In this document: positions 27,879 through 36,596 of the stretch, in pieces | Position numbering within the stretch: position 1 is the first letter of the stretch | Layout of the letters: each line of letters opens with the position of its first letter | Origin: Lysinibacillus halotolerans | GTDB lineage: Bacteria > Bacillota > Bacilli > Bacillales_A > Planococcaceae | DNA length: 64,000 bases | Reading direction: 5' to 3' | Assembly (NCBI RefSeq): GCF_003711845.1 | Contig: NZ_RHLQ01000007.1 | Location: 24,326-88,325 of the forward strand | Program-made: the position numbers and the translations under genes | Notes under the pieces: model-generated | Told to the model about the DNA's origin: nothing | Seen by the model: the letters and a program-made list of their open reading frames with translations, nothing else | Databases searched by the model: none

Positions 27879-29326
27879 ATTCCTATCGTAACCGATTATT
27901 TGTGATTTTTATTATATTAACCGGTTCAATTTTAGCTGTCCTTGGCTTCGTTTTAGGTCAGCTATTCCCTTTTTTTATTCAAAACTTTTCAACGGAAACG
28001 AATATCGATTTAAATAAAGAGGAAATAGCCTACATTAGTAGGCATTTTAATTATATTATTACTTTCTTATTGCTCGTTTCATTAGTATTAATAGGCTGCG
28101 TTGCTAGTTATTTAATTCGAAATTTGTTAGATCCAGTTGAAAATATTACGCAAACTGCTCGTGAGTTAACAAAAGGAAATTACCGTGCGCGCGCTTATGC
28201 AGTAGGTCCAAAGAGCATTGTAGAACTAAGAAATTCTATCAATAGTTTAGCAAGGAACCTTCAAGAAATTGAAAAAACTCGGGAAATTGAAGAAGAGCGG
28301 TTAAACACATTGATTGAAAATATGGGTAGTGCTCTCATTATGATTGATCGGGAGGCGACCGTATCAATTGTTAACCGTCAATTTTTAAATGGTTTTGATT
28401 TAAACATTGAAGAAGTAAAAGGTCGAAACTTTTTAACGTTAGGTTTGCCGGAAGAATTAGAAAAGTTTATAGACCATGTTTTTTTAACTGAGTTGCCTTA
28501 CAGAAAACAAGTGGAAGTAGTCGTTCATCAAGAGATCCAATATAAACAAGTTTACGGTGCACCGGTAGTAGGTGAACATGGCCGATGGTTAGGTGTTGTC
28601 ATCGTAATGCATGATATATCGGAGCTAATTCGACTGGAACAAATTCGAAAAGACTTTGTTGCGAACGTTTCCCACGAATTAAGAACACCAATTACATCGA
28701 TTAAAGGCTTTTCTGAAACCCTTTTAGATGGTGCTTTTAAAGATGAAAAAATGCTTCTTTCCTTTTTAGACATTATTCATCAAGAAAGTAATCGTCTACA
28801 AATGTTAATTCAAGACTTATTAGAGTTATCGAAAATTGAACAGCATGGATTTTCTGTTAATCTTATGCCGACGAGTTTACAAGAGGTTTTAATACGTTCT
28901 GTTGAATTGACTAGTCCGCGTTTAGATGAAAAAAATATGCAATTTGACGTAGATATTGTTCGAGATGTTACAGTTATGGGTGATTTCAATCGCCTAATTC
29001 AAATATTTACAAATCTAATTGCTAATTCCATCACTTATTCTCCTGAAAATACTACCGTTACCCTTCGAATAAAGGAAAATGAAGAGTATGGTATTGTGGA
29101 AGTAGAAGACCAAGGAATGGGTATTGAAAAAAATGAAATAGCCCGTATTTTTGAACGGTTTTACCGAGTGGATAAAGCTCGTAGTCGTAATTCGGGCGGC
29201 ACTGGGTTAGGCCTTGCCATCGTTAAGCATTTAATTGAAGCCCATTTCGGGAAAATAAATGTGGAAAGTGAAGTAGGGAAAGGTACGTGTATGAAAGTGT
29301 ATATTCCTCTTAAAAAGAGTAATTAA
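27875..29326 (+). CDS. phoR: Phosphate sensor kinase PhoR, short form
   Basis: A 483-residue membrane histidine kinase. Two membrane helices lie at about residues 8-31 and 59-81 with only some 27 residues outside the membrane between them. A HAMP domain follows (82-135), then a PAS domain (about 140-250), HisKA with phospho-His267 in FVANVSHELRTP, and HATPase_c with the N box NLIANSITYSP, DQGMGIE and SGGTGLGLAI. B. subtilis PhoR (579 residues) has a folded extracytoplasmic domain of over 100 residues that is missing here. So sensing must come through membrane or PAS parts. It is translationally coupled to phoP. Confidence 0.92.
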   Translation: MNSYRNRLFVIFIILTGSILAVLGFVLGQLFPFFIQNFSTETNIDLNKEEIAYISRHFNYIITFLLLVSLVLIGCVASYLIRNLLDPVENITQTARELTKGNYRARAYAVGPKSIVELRNSINSLARNLQEIEKTREIEEERLNTLIENMGSALIMIDREATVSIVNRQFLNGFDLNIEEVKGRNFLTLGLPEELEKFIDHVFLTELPYRKQVEVVVHQEIQYKQVYGAPVVGEHGRWLGVVIVMHDISELIRLEQIRKDFVANVSHELRTPITSIKGFSETLLDGAFKDEKMLLSFLDIIHQESNRLQMLIQDLLELSKIEQHGFSVNLMPTSLQEVLIRSVELTSPRLDEKNMQFDVDIVRDVTVMGDFNRLIQIFTNLIANSITYSPENTTVTLRIKENEEYGIVEVEDQGMGIEKNEIARIFERFYRVDKARSRNSGGTGLGLAIVKHLIEAHFGKINVESEVGKGTCMKVYIPLKKSN

Positions 29327-29445
29327 CAATTTATTTACAAAACTGTTATTGTAAATTCATATTCGAACGATATGATGATTAACAGAAACCCCCCTATTTC
29401 AAATTTAGTAATTAGCTTAAGTTCATAAGAAGTCCCTGAAGGAAG

Positions 29446-29472
29446 TGTCCCAATTTGTTGGGGCATTTTTTT
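29446..29472 (+). terminator. Terminator of phoPR
   Basis: TGTCCCAA (29446-29453) pairs with TTGGGGCA (29458-29465) across TTTG, followed by seven T. Confidence 0.88.
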
Positions 29473-29590
29473 GTTTTCATACGTTGTTTTAAAGGGGAAA
29501 ACAAGTACTTTTATTGAAACTTTTTACATAATCGTCCGTAAATTAACTAAAGGTTCATGATACACCTTTAGAAAATAAGGGGGATTATAA

Positions 29591-30583
29591 ATGAGTGTAA
29601 AGCGAACGTTATTATTAACAGGTCTAATTCTGCTATCCGCAGTCGCTTTAGTCGTTGTGTTCACTTCTTGGTATACAGTGGACGAATCGGAACAAGCGGT
29701 TGTTATTACATTTGGTAATGCAGATGAAACAATAACAGATTCAGGTCTTCATTTTAAAATGCCGTGGCCAATACAAAAGGTTGAAGTTCTATCAAAGGAA
29801 ACATACAGTTTACAATTCGGCTATGAACAAAATGAAGATGGCGAAATTGAGGCATACGATGATGAAACGAAAATGATAACAGGTGATGAAAACATCGTCT
29901 TAACAGACTTAGTCGTTCAGTGGAAAATTACAGATCCAGAAAAATATTTATTTAATGCAGAAAATCCAAAACAAATATTACATAATGCAACGTCCAGTGC
30001 TATTCGTTCTATTATAGGTAGTTCTACAATTGATGATGCTTTAACAGATGGGAAGGCAGATGTTGAAGCCGATACGCGAAATTTGCTAGTTAGCCTCATT
30101 GAAAAATATGATATAGGCGTAAGTATTTTAGGTGTTAAATTACAAGACGTGGAATTACCAAATGATGAAGTTCGTGCTGCATTTACAGCGGTAACGGATG
30201 CCCGAGAAACGAAAAATACGAAAACGAATGAAGCGGAAAAATATAAAAACCAAAAGTTAAGTGAAGCAGAAGGGGAAAAGGATGCGATTATTTCCCGTGC
30301 AGAGGGGGAAAAAGTTGCCCGAATCCAGGAAGCTGAAGGGGAAGTAGAAATTTTCAAGAAGTTATATGCCGAATATAAAGGGAATCAAGAAATAACACGT
30401 CAACGATTAATTATCGAGACGTTGGAAAATGTGCTGCCAAATACTCAACTTTACATTATGAATGATGATGGTGAAACGTTGAAATATTTACCGTTACAAC
30501 CGACAACAACTTCTCCTGTAAAGGAAACGGAAGAAACACCGGAACCGACAGCAGAAGCGTCTGAAGGGAGTGATAAACAATGA
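29591..30583 (+). CDS. hflK: HflK-like SPFH membrane protein
   Basis: A 330-residue protein with one N-terminal membrane helix (about residues 6-26) and an SPFH/prohibitin domain (VDESEQAVVITFGNADETIT, then GLHFKMPWPIQKVEVL). A long helical segment rich in E-A-E-G-E-K repeats follows (about 210-265), and then a Pro/Thr/Glu-rich tail. In other bacteria HflK and HflC form a cage around the FtsH protease. The next gene, hflC, overlaps by 4 bp, supporting the pair. GGGGGAT lies before the ATG. The pair is not part of the B. subtilis phoR-polA interval. Confidence 0.87.
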   Translation: MSVKRTLLLTGLILLSAVALVVVFTSWYTVDESEQAVVITFGNADETITDSGLHFKMPWPIQKVEVLSKETYSLQFGYEQNEDGEIEAYDDETKMITGDENIVLTDLVVQWKITDPEKYLFNAENPKQILHNATSSAIRSIIGSSTIDDALTDGKADVEADTRNLLVSLIEKYDIGVSILGVKLQDVELPNDEVRAAFTAVTDARETKNTKTNEAEKYKNQKLSEAEGEKDAIISRAEGEKVARIQEAEGEVEIFKKLYAEYKGNQEITRQRLIIETLENVLPNTQLYIMNDDGETLKYLPLQPTTTSPVKETEETPEPTAEASEGSDKQ

Positions 30584-31596
30584 GCAACAACAAATATGAT
30601 GGGGATTTAGAAAAGTTTATTAAAGCTTTATTTGGCAATAAAAAGAAAAAAAATGTCGTTGATATAGAAGCGGCAAAGGTGATAAAGGAAAAAAACAACA
30701 AACAACCTATTAATGGTCGTCAATTTGCCAAATCAGCCATTTTATTCACAGCCATTTTTGCTGTATTCATTATACTCATTGCCAATATTTATGTTGTAAA
30801 GGAAAATGAATACCGCGTCGTTCGCCAATTTGGTGAAGTGGTGAAATATGAAGAAGATCCTGGTTTAAACTTTAAAATACCATTTATTCAAAGTGTTACA
30901 ACTTTACCGAAAAATTTAATGACGTATGATATGACGGAAGAAGAAATTAACACGCTAGACAAAAAGCGAATTATTATTGATAACTATGCGGTGTGGAGAG
31001 TGACAGATCCGAAAGCGCTTATTTCCAATTCTGGTACGTTAATTAATGCGGAATCTCGTATGGAGGAGTTCATTTATTCGGTCCTTCGAAATGAGCTTGG
31101 TCAATTAAATTATGACGAAATTATTAATGATGAAAATTCATCTCGAGGTAGTATTAATGAACAAGTAACGAAAAAAGTAAATGAACTTTTAGTAAGTGGG
31201 AATTTCGGAATTGAAGTAGTAGACGTACGGATTCGTCGTACCGATTTACCTGAGGAAAACGAACAGTCTGTTTATACACGGATGATTTCTGAACGGGAAT
31301 CGATTGCACAAAAATACTTGTCAGAAGGGGATGCTGATAAAAATCGTATCGAAGCTCAAACGGACCGACAAGTGAAAGAATTACTTGCAGCTGCTGAAAA
31401 GGAAGCCGCTTTAATTAGAGCGGAAGGGGAGTCTCAAGCTGCTCAAATTTATAATAAAGCCTTTTCGGTCGATCCTGAGTTCTATTCTTTATATAGAACG
31501 CTAGAGTCGTATAAACAGACGATTGGTGAAGATACAATGATTATTTTACCATCGGATTCTCCTTATGCGAAATTGTTATCGGGATATTTAGAGTAA
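30580..31596 (+). CDS. hflC: HflC-like SPFH membrane protein
   Basis: A 338-residue partner of HflK with a charged N-terminal cytosolic segment of about 45 residues, one membrane helix (about 50-72), and an SPFH domain (VVKENEYRVVRQFGEVVKYE, GLNFKIPFIQSVTTLPKN). A helical region with EAQTDRQVKELLAAAEKEAA follows. The C-terminus reads YRTLESYKQTIGEDTMIILP, matching HflC (YRSLRAY... motif). The N-terminal extension is longer than in E. coli HflC. It likely controls FtsH activity at the membrane, with ftsH elsewhere. A terminator follows. Confidence 0.87.
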   Translation: MSNNKYDGDLEKFIKALFGNKKKKNVVDIEAAKVIKEKNNKQPINGRQFAKSAILFTAIFAVFIILIANIYVVKENEYRVVRQFGEVVKYEEDPGLNFKIPFIQSVTTLPKNLMTYDMTEEEINTLDKKRIIIDNYAVWRVTDPKALISNSGTLINAESRMEEFIYSVLRNELGQLNYDEIINDENSSRGSINEQVTKKVNELLVSGNFGIEVVDVRIRRTDLPEENEQSVYTRMISERESIAQKYLSEGDADKNRIEAQTDRQVKELLAAAEKEAALIRAEGESQAAQIYNKAFSVDPEFYSLYRTLESYKQTIGEDTMIILPSDSPYAKLLSGYLE

Positions 31597-31603
31597 ACTA
31601 CTG

Positions 31604-31647
31604 ACATCTATAAGTATGGGAAACCATATTTATAGATGTTTTTCTTT
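31604..31647 (+). terminator. Terminator of hflKC
   Basis: ACATCTATAAGTATGG (31604-31619) pairs with CCATATTTATAGATGT (31624-31639) over a GAAA tetraloop with one wobble, then TTTTCTTTT. Confidence 0.9.
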
Positions 31648-31730
31648 TATAGTGTCATATTTTACTACTTTATAATAATATTATTGTTGTTATAATAAAG
31701 TTATAATTACTAGAAAGTGAGGTATGGACG

Positions 31731-32153
31731 TTGAGTAGTATGAATAAATGGATTCAAAATGTATTGCTGGCCTTTATAATGTCTTGTTCGATGACCGCTT
31801 TATTTAGTTCAACTCCATACTTTTGGATGAAACTAAATATTTTTCATATACCGATTGTATTTATCGTGGTTTTTTGTTTAACGATTGGAATTGCGGAGGA
31901 TGTTCGAAACAGCTTTAAAAAAGTGTTTAAATTTGAAAAGAGGAAAGATAAACGTCCGATATGGGAAGTAGGGGTAGGGATGATCTTTTTCTTTTCCCAA
32001 GTTGGATTTGTTGAAGTGTTTGGACGCCATTTAATGGGGTATGAATTAGGTGGAATGCCGCTTTACTTCGTTTTTGCCTTCATGAATGCCTTTTTACTAA
32101 CGGTTATTTACGAAGAACTCTTTTATCCAAAACAATCGAAAATACAAGGTTAA
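31731..32153 (+). CDS. Conserved-type membrane protein, unknown function
   Basis: A 140-residue protein with four predicted membrane helices (about residues 7-27, 32-50, 79-97 and 106-125) and a basic cytosolic loop, VFKFEKRKDKRP, between the second and third. I do not recognise the family with certainty. The TTG at 31731 is 8 nt after GAGG; an ATG nine bases later is an alternative start. It has its own AT-rich upstream region and a strong terminator, so it is a stand-alone transcript between hflC and polA. Confidence 0.65.
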   Translation: MSSMNKWIQNVLLAFIMSCSMTALFSSTPYFWMKLNIFHIPIVFIVVFCLTIGIAEDVRNSFKKVFKFEKRKDKRPIWEVGVGMIFFFSQVGFVEVFGRHLMGYELGGMPLYFVFAFMNAFLLTVIYEELFYPKQSKIQG

Positions 32154-32167
32154 TATTTTTCATAAAT

Positions 32168-32204
32168 AACACGTATTGATCGTCATCGTATCAATACGTG
32201 TTTT
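32168..32204 (+). terminator. Terminator before polA
   Basis: AACACGTATTGAT (32168-32180) pairs perfectly with ATCAATACGTGTT (32190-32202), followed by T. Confidence 0.85.
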
Positions 32205-32297
32205 ATAATGGAAAAAAGGCTCTATTAAGGATAAAGTAAAATAGAGAAGTTATGAATATAAAGAGATTCTTGAGATAAGTGTGAAGGAGACCCATAC

Positions 32298-34925
32298 ATG
32301 ACAAAAGAAAAGTTATTATTATTAGATGGAAATAGTTTGGCCTATCGAGCATTTTTCGCCTTGCCGTTATTAACGAATGATAGCGGGGTTCATACGAATG
32401 CTGTTTATGGTTTTACAACGATGCTTCAAAAAATTTTGGAAGAAGAAAAACCGACGAAAATGCTCGTTGCCTTTGATGCTGGGAAAACGACTTTCCGTCA
32501 CGAATCGTACGGAGAATACAAAGGTGGACGTCAAAAAACGCCACCAGAACTTTCTGAGCAATTCCCGTATTTACGAAAATTAATCGATGCGTATCAAATT
32601 AAACGATACGAAAAGGAACTTTATGAGGCAGACGATATTATCGGCACCCTTGCGAAACAAGCAGAATCTGAAAATATGGACGTAATAATCGTCTCCGGAG
32701 ATAAAGACTTAACTCAATTAGCTACAGATAAAGTAACTGTCTACATTACCCGTAAAGGGATGACAGATATCGAAAAATATACGCCAAGCCATATTGAAGA
32801 AAAATATGGACTTTCTCCCCTTCAAATTATCGATATGAAAGGGTTAATGGGGGATACATCAGATAATATTCCAGGTGTTCCCGGTGTCGGCGAAAAGACA
32901 GCCATAAAATTATTAAAGGAATATGGCTCAGTAGAAGCGCTATATGAACAAATTGATGACATGAAAAAATCGAAAATGAAAGAAAAGCTTGTGGAAAACG
33001 AAGAACAAGCGAAAATGTCAAAGAAACTGGCGACTATTTTTACTGAGGCACCGATCGATATTTCATTGGAAGATTTAAATTATCCGGGACCAAATGAAGA
33101 AGAAGTTTTAAATGTTTGGCAAGAACTATCCTTTAAATCGTTAATTGAGAAAAGTGATTTCCAAATGGAAGAAAAGGAAACGGCTGAATTAGTCTTTGAC
33201 ATCGTAACAGACGTGACACCAGACATGTTAAAGGATGTTATGGCTGTTCATGTTGAGTTGGAAAATGAACATTATCATACATGCCGTATTTTAGGATTAG
33301 GTTTCACTGATGGAACGAAAAACTTTTATATCTCCTTTGAAGATATGAAAAATAATGAAACGATTAAAAATTGGCTCGAAGATGAATCAAAGATTAAATA
33401 TATGTCTGATAGTAAAGCGGCCCAAGCGATTTTAAACCGTATTAATATTGAATTGCGCGGTGTCGACTTCGATTTAGTTTTAGCGACATACATTGTAAAT
33501 CCAGCAGTATCGGGCGATGATCTTGCTACATTAGCAAAAGAATATGGCTATTCGGATGTACAAGCGAATGAAACGATTTATGGGAAAGGAGCAAAATGGA
33601 CTGTACCAGCAATGGAAGTGTTGGCGGAACATGTTTGTCGTAAAGCCTTTGCCATTTGGTCATTACAACCGGTCGTAGAAGAAAAGCTAAAAGAAAATGA
33701 ACAGTTTGACTTATATCATAATTTAGAGCTTCCTTTAGCTTCCATCCTTGGAATTATGGAAAGCGAAGGGGTTAAAGTGAATATTTCTACATTGGAAAAA
33801 ATGGGCGGAGAATTAGAACAAAAAATTTCTGCTTTAGAGAAGGAAATATATGAACTTGCAGGAGAGAAGTTTAACATTAATTCACCGAAGCAATTAGGCG
33901 TTATTTTATTTGAAAAATTAGGCCTTCCTGTTGTGAAGAAAACAAAAACAGGCTATTCCACTGCTGCCGATGTATTAGAAAAGCTCCAATCGGAACACAA
34001 AATCGTTAAATATATATTAGATTATCGTCAATTAGCTAAATTACAATCCACTTATATTGAAGGGTTAATAAAAGAAGTACACAGCGATGATAGTAAAGTT
34101 CATACAAGATTCCAACAAGCCCTAACAGCTACTGGAAGGCTAAGTTCAACGGATCCAAACCTTCAAAATATCCCGATTCGTTTAGAAGAAGGGAGAAAAA
34201 TTAGACAAGCCTTTGTGCCATCAAAGGAAGGCTGGGTTTTATTTGCAGCCGACTATTCTCAAATCGAATTGCGTGTGTTAGCCCATATGTCAAAGGATGA
34301 AAATTTAGTAGATGCCTTTATTCAAGGTATGGATATCCATACGCGTACAGCGATGGATGTATTCCATGTGTCAGAGGAAGATGTAACAGCTAATATGCGT
34401 CGTGCAGCTAAAGCGGTTAACTTCGGTATTGTGTACGGAATTAGTGATTACGGTTTATCTCAAAACCTTGATATAACACGAAAAGAAGCTGGCGAATTTA
34501 TAGATAAATATTTGCAAAGTTTCCCTGGTGTAAAAGAATATATGGACAGAATTGTGCAAGAAGCGAAATTAAATGGCTTTGTTACAACGATTTTAAATCG
34601 TCGCCGATATTTACCAGATATAACATCTAGAAACTTTAACTTGCGCAGTTTTGCTGAACGAACAGCTATGAATACACCGATCCAAGGTAGTGCAGCTGAT
34701 ATTATTAAAAAAGCAATGATTGATATGGATGCCCGTTTAAAACAAGAAGGTTTACAAACAAAAATGTTATTACAAGTGCACGATGAATTAATTTTTGAAG
34801 CACCGAAAGAGGAAATTGAAATTTTAGAGCGAATTGTACCAGAAGTAATGGAACATGCCATCGAGCTAGCTGTCCCATTAAAAGTTGATTTCTCATACGG
34901 GCATACATGGTACGACGCGAAATAA
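32298..34925 (+). CDS. polA: DNA polymerase I
   Basis: An 875-residue repair and lagging-strand processing polymerase. The 5'-3' exonuclease domain (about 1-295) is complete (LLLDGNSLAYRAFFALP, YEADDIIGTLA, DKDLTQL, GLMGDTSDNIPGVPGVGEKT). The central 3'-5' exonuclease-like domain lacks the DxE metal motif (AVHVELENEHYHTCRIL instead), as in other Bacillus enzymes, so there is no proofreading. The polymerase domain has ATGRLSSTDPNLQNIP, DYSQIELRVLAH, RRAAKAVNFGIVYGISDYGL and LLQVHDELIFE. AAGGAGA precedes the ATG. mutM follows after 12 bp and coaE after that, a repair-linked operon as in B. subtilis. Confidence 0.97.
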   Translation: MTKEKLLLLDGNSLAYRAFFALPLLTNDSGVHTNAVYGFTTMLQKILEEEKPTKMLVAFDAGKTTFRHESYGEYKGGRQKTPPELSEQFPYLRKLIDAYQIKRYEKELYEADDIIGTLAKQAESENMDVIIVSGDKDLTQLATDKVTVYITRKGMTDIEKYTPSHIEEKYGLSPLQIIDMKGLMGDTSDNIPGVPGVGEKTAIKLLKEYGSVEALYEQIDDMKKSKMKEKLVENEEQAKMSKKLATIFTEAPIDISLEDLNYPGPNEEEVLNVWQELSFKSLIEKSDFQMEEKETAELVFDIVTDVTPDMLKDVMAVHVELENEHYHTCRILGLGFTDGTKNFYISFEDMKNNETIKNWLEDESKIKYMSDSKAAQAILNRINIELRGVDFDLVLATYIVNPAVSGDDLATLAKEYGYSDVQANETIYGKGAKWTVPAMEVLAEHVCRKAFAIWSLQPVVEEKLKENEQFDLYHNLELPLASILGIMESEGVKVNISTLEKMGGELEQKISALEKEIYELAGEKFNINSPKQLGVILFEKLGLPVVKKTKTGYSTAADVLEKLQSEHKIVKYILDYRQLAKLQSTYIEGLIKEVHSDDSKVHTRFQQALTATGRLSSTDPNLQNIPIRLEEGRKIRQAFVPSKEGWVLFAADYSQIELRVLAHMSKDENLVDAFIQGMDIHTRTAMDVFHVSEEDVTANMRRAAKAVNFGIVYGISDYGLSQNLDITRKEAGEFIDKYLQSFPGVKEYMDRIVQEAKLNGFVTTILNRRRYLPDITSRNFNLRSFAERTAMNTPIQGSAADIIKKAMIDMDARLKQEGLQTKMLLQVHDELIFEAPKEEIEILERIVPEVMEHAIELAVPLKVDFSYGHTWYDAK

Positions 34926-34937
34926 GGAAGTGGGATT

Positions 34938-35810
34938 ATGCCTGAATTACCAGAGGTAGAAGGTGTTGTTCGAGAACTAGTGCCTACAGTAGAAGGAAAA
35001 ACAATCGAACGCGTCAAACTATCCGATACGATCTTCACTTCTTGGGGAGCAGGGAAGCAATGTATTGTTAAAAACATGGATCCCCATCTATTTGAAGAAG
35101 TAATGCAAGGAATGAAAATTAATACAATTACTAGAAGATCGAAATATATTTATTTTCATATTGAAAAAGGGGAAGAACGATATCTTTTCGTCAATCATCT
35201 AGGAATGACGGGTGCTTGGTTTGTAGTCAAATCGTTGGCCGAAATTGGGGAGGAAAAATTTCGTAAACATGTGCATGCCATTTTTTATTTGACGACAGGA
35301 GAACTTCTTGTCTATTCAGATATACGCCGATTTGGTGAAATGCGATTTATGACAAAAATTGAGGAGCATCCCCCCCTTCTTCAAATGGCACCGGAACCAT
35401 TTGAAGATGATGCTTGTGATTACTTTCTAAATAAATGTGAGCTTCCAAAGTATCAAAATAAGCCGATCAAAGAAGTAATCATGGATGGCCAAGTGATTTC
35501 AGGGTGTGGCAATATTTATGCAACGGAATCATTATTTAAAATGGGGATCCATCCGGCTAGGAAGACGAATCGCATTAGTAGAAAAAGAAAAATAGAATTA
35601 TTTGAAGTGATCCGCGCCATTTTACTAGAAAGTATCGAAAGGGGCGGTTCAACGATTTCAGATTATCGTAATATAAATGGGGAAGCAGGTAGTATGCAAC
35701 ATCGCTTAAAAATGTATGGGAAGAAAAATTGTCCTACCTGTGGCACGTTAACAAAATCGTTGGTCATTGGGGGTCGTACTTCGGTCTTTTGTCCAAAATG
35801 CCAACATTAA
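34938..35810 (+). CDS. mutM: Formamidopyrimidine-DNA glycosylase
   Basis: A 290-residue base-excision enzyme removing 8-oxoguanine and related lesions, with AP lyase activity. The catalytic Pro2-Glu3 (MPELPEVE) is intact, as are LGMTGAWF with the damage-probing Met, the helix-two-turn-helix QVISGCGNIYATESLFKMGI, and the C-terminal zinc finger C-x2-C...C-x2-C (KKNCPTCGTLTKSLV...VFCPKCQH). It is about 15 residues longer than average. The gene lies 12 bp after polA and 15 bp before coaE, so these are cotranscribed. Confidence 0.95.
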   Translation: MPELPEVEGVVRELVPTVEGKTIERVKLSDTIFTSWGAGKQCIVKNMDPHLFEEVMQGMKINTITRRSKYIYFHIEKGEERYLFVNHLGMTGAWFVVKSLAEIGEEKFRKHVHAIFYLTTGELLVYSDIRRFGEMRFMTKIEEHPPLLQMAPEPFEDDACDYFLNKCELPKYQNKPIKEVIMDGQVISGCGNIYATESLFKMGIHPARKTNRISRKRKIELFEVIRAILLESIERGGSTISDYRNINGEAGSMQHRLKMYGKKNCPTCGTLTKSLVIGGRTSVFCPKCQH

Positions 35811-35825
35811 AAGGTGTGTTGAGAA

Positions 35826-36422
35826 ATGATTATTGGATTAACTGGAAGTATTGCTAGTGGAAAAAGTACGGTTGCAAAGATGTTGAAAGATTATGGTCTT
35901 CCAATTGTCGATGCCGATTTAGTAGCAAGAGTAGTTGTTGAACCGGGAACACCGACATTACAAAAAATAGTGGAAGCCTTTGGTGAGGTCGCGTTAACGG
36001 AAGATGGGGCGATGAATCGTCAAAAAATCGGAGAAATGATTTTCAATGATGAAGAACAACGTAAACGATTGAATCGTATAATTCATCCTGCAATACGTCA
36101 AGAAATGTTGCGTCAGAGAGATGAACATATCGCAAAGGGTGCCCAAACGGTTATTATGGATATTCCATTGTTATTCGAAAGTAAACTTCAACATTTTGTA
36201 GATAAAATTTTAGTTGTCTCAGTTACGGAAGACACACAGCTAAAACGATTAATGGAGCGAAATCAGTTAAGTGAACAGGAAGCAACCGCACGCATTTCGA
36301 GCCAATTACCTTTATCGGTAAAAGAACAAGGTGCTGATGCGGTGATTAATAATAATGGCACAATCGAAGAAACGGCGGAACAATTACAACGTATTTTACG
36401 CAATTGGGAAGTCATTGAATAA
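35826..36422 (+). CDS. coaE: Dephospho-CoA kinase
   Basis: A 198-residue kinase that phosphorylates dephospho-CoA in the last step of coenzyme A synthesis. It shows the P-loop GLTGSIASGKST (residues 4-15), DADLVARVVVEPGTPTLQ, a CoA-domain segment IIHPAIRQEM and DIPLLFESKLQHFVD. Length is normal. It is the last gene of the polA-mutM-coaE group; a terminator follows. The B. subtilis gene ytaF between mutM and coaE is not present. Confidence 0.95.
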   Translation: MIIGLTGSIASGKSTVAKMLKDYGLPIVDADLVARVVVEPGTPTLQKIVEAFGEVALTEDGAMNRQKIGEMIFNDEEQRKRLNRIIHPAIRQEMLRQRDEHIAKGAQTVIMDIPLLFESKLQHFVDKILVVSVTEDTQLKRLMERNQLSEQEATARISSQLPLSVKEQGADAVINNNGTIEETAEQLQRILRNWEVIE

Positions 36423-36431
36423 AAGAACTTT

Positions 36432-36463
36432 AAAAGACTTGGTTTTATACCCAAGTCTTTTTT
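36432..36463 (+). terminator. Terminator of polA-mutM-coaE
   Basis: AAAAGACTTGG (36432-36442) pairs perfectly with CCAAGTCTTTT (36451-36461), followed by T. Confidence 0.9.
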
Positions 36464-36512
36464 ATTTATTATTTTCAGAAAATAGAAATTTTTTAAATCT
36501 ACAAGAAATATG

Positions 36513-36540
36513 TTCACCTTTTTATTAAATGTGCTATACT
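36513..36540 (+). promoter_or_regulatory. gapB promoter overlapped by a CcpN-type operator
   Basis: TTCACC (36513-36518), 16 bp, TATACT (36535-36540) is the likely promoter. TGTGCTATACT (36530-36540) matches the published CcpN operator consensus TRTGHYATAYW at every position and covers the -10 box. In B. subtilis CcpN represses gapB and pckA during glycolytic growth. Binding here is inferred. Confidence 0.7.
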
Positions 36541-36596
36541 AATTATGAGAAAAAGATAACCTTATTAAAACGTAAATACAGGGGGATATATATATA

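Noticed and set aside
29917..30357. 146-codon minus-strand frame in hflK
   Set aside because: Mirrors the EAEGEK repeats of the coiled coil; low-complexity Ser/Phe product.
34460..35077. 205-codon minus-strand frame across the polA-mutM junction
   Set aside because: Antisense to two well-defined genes, no family pattern, no ribosome binding site.
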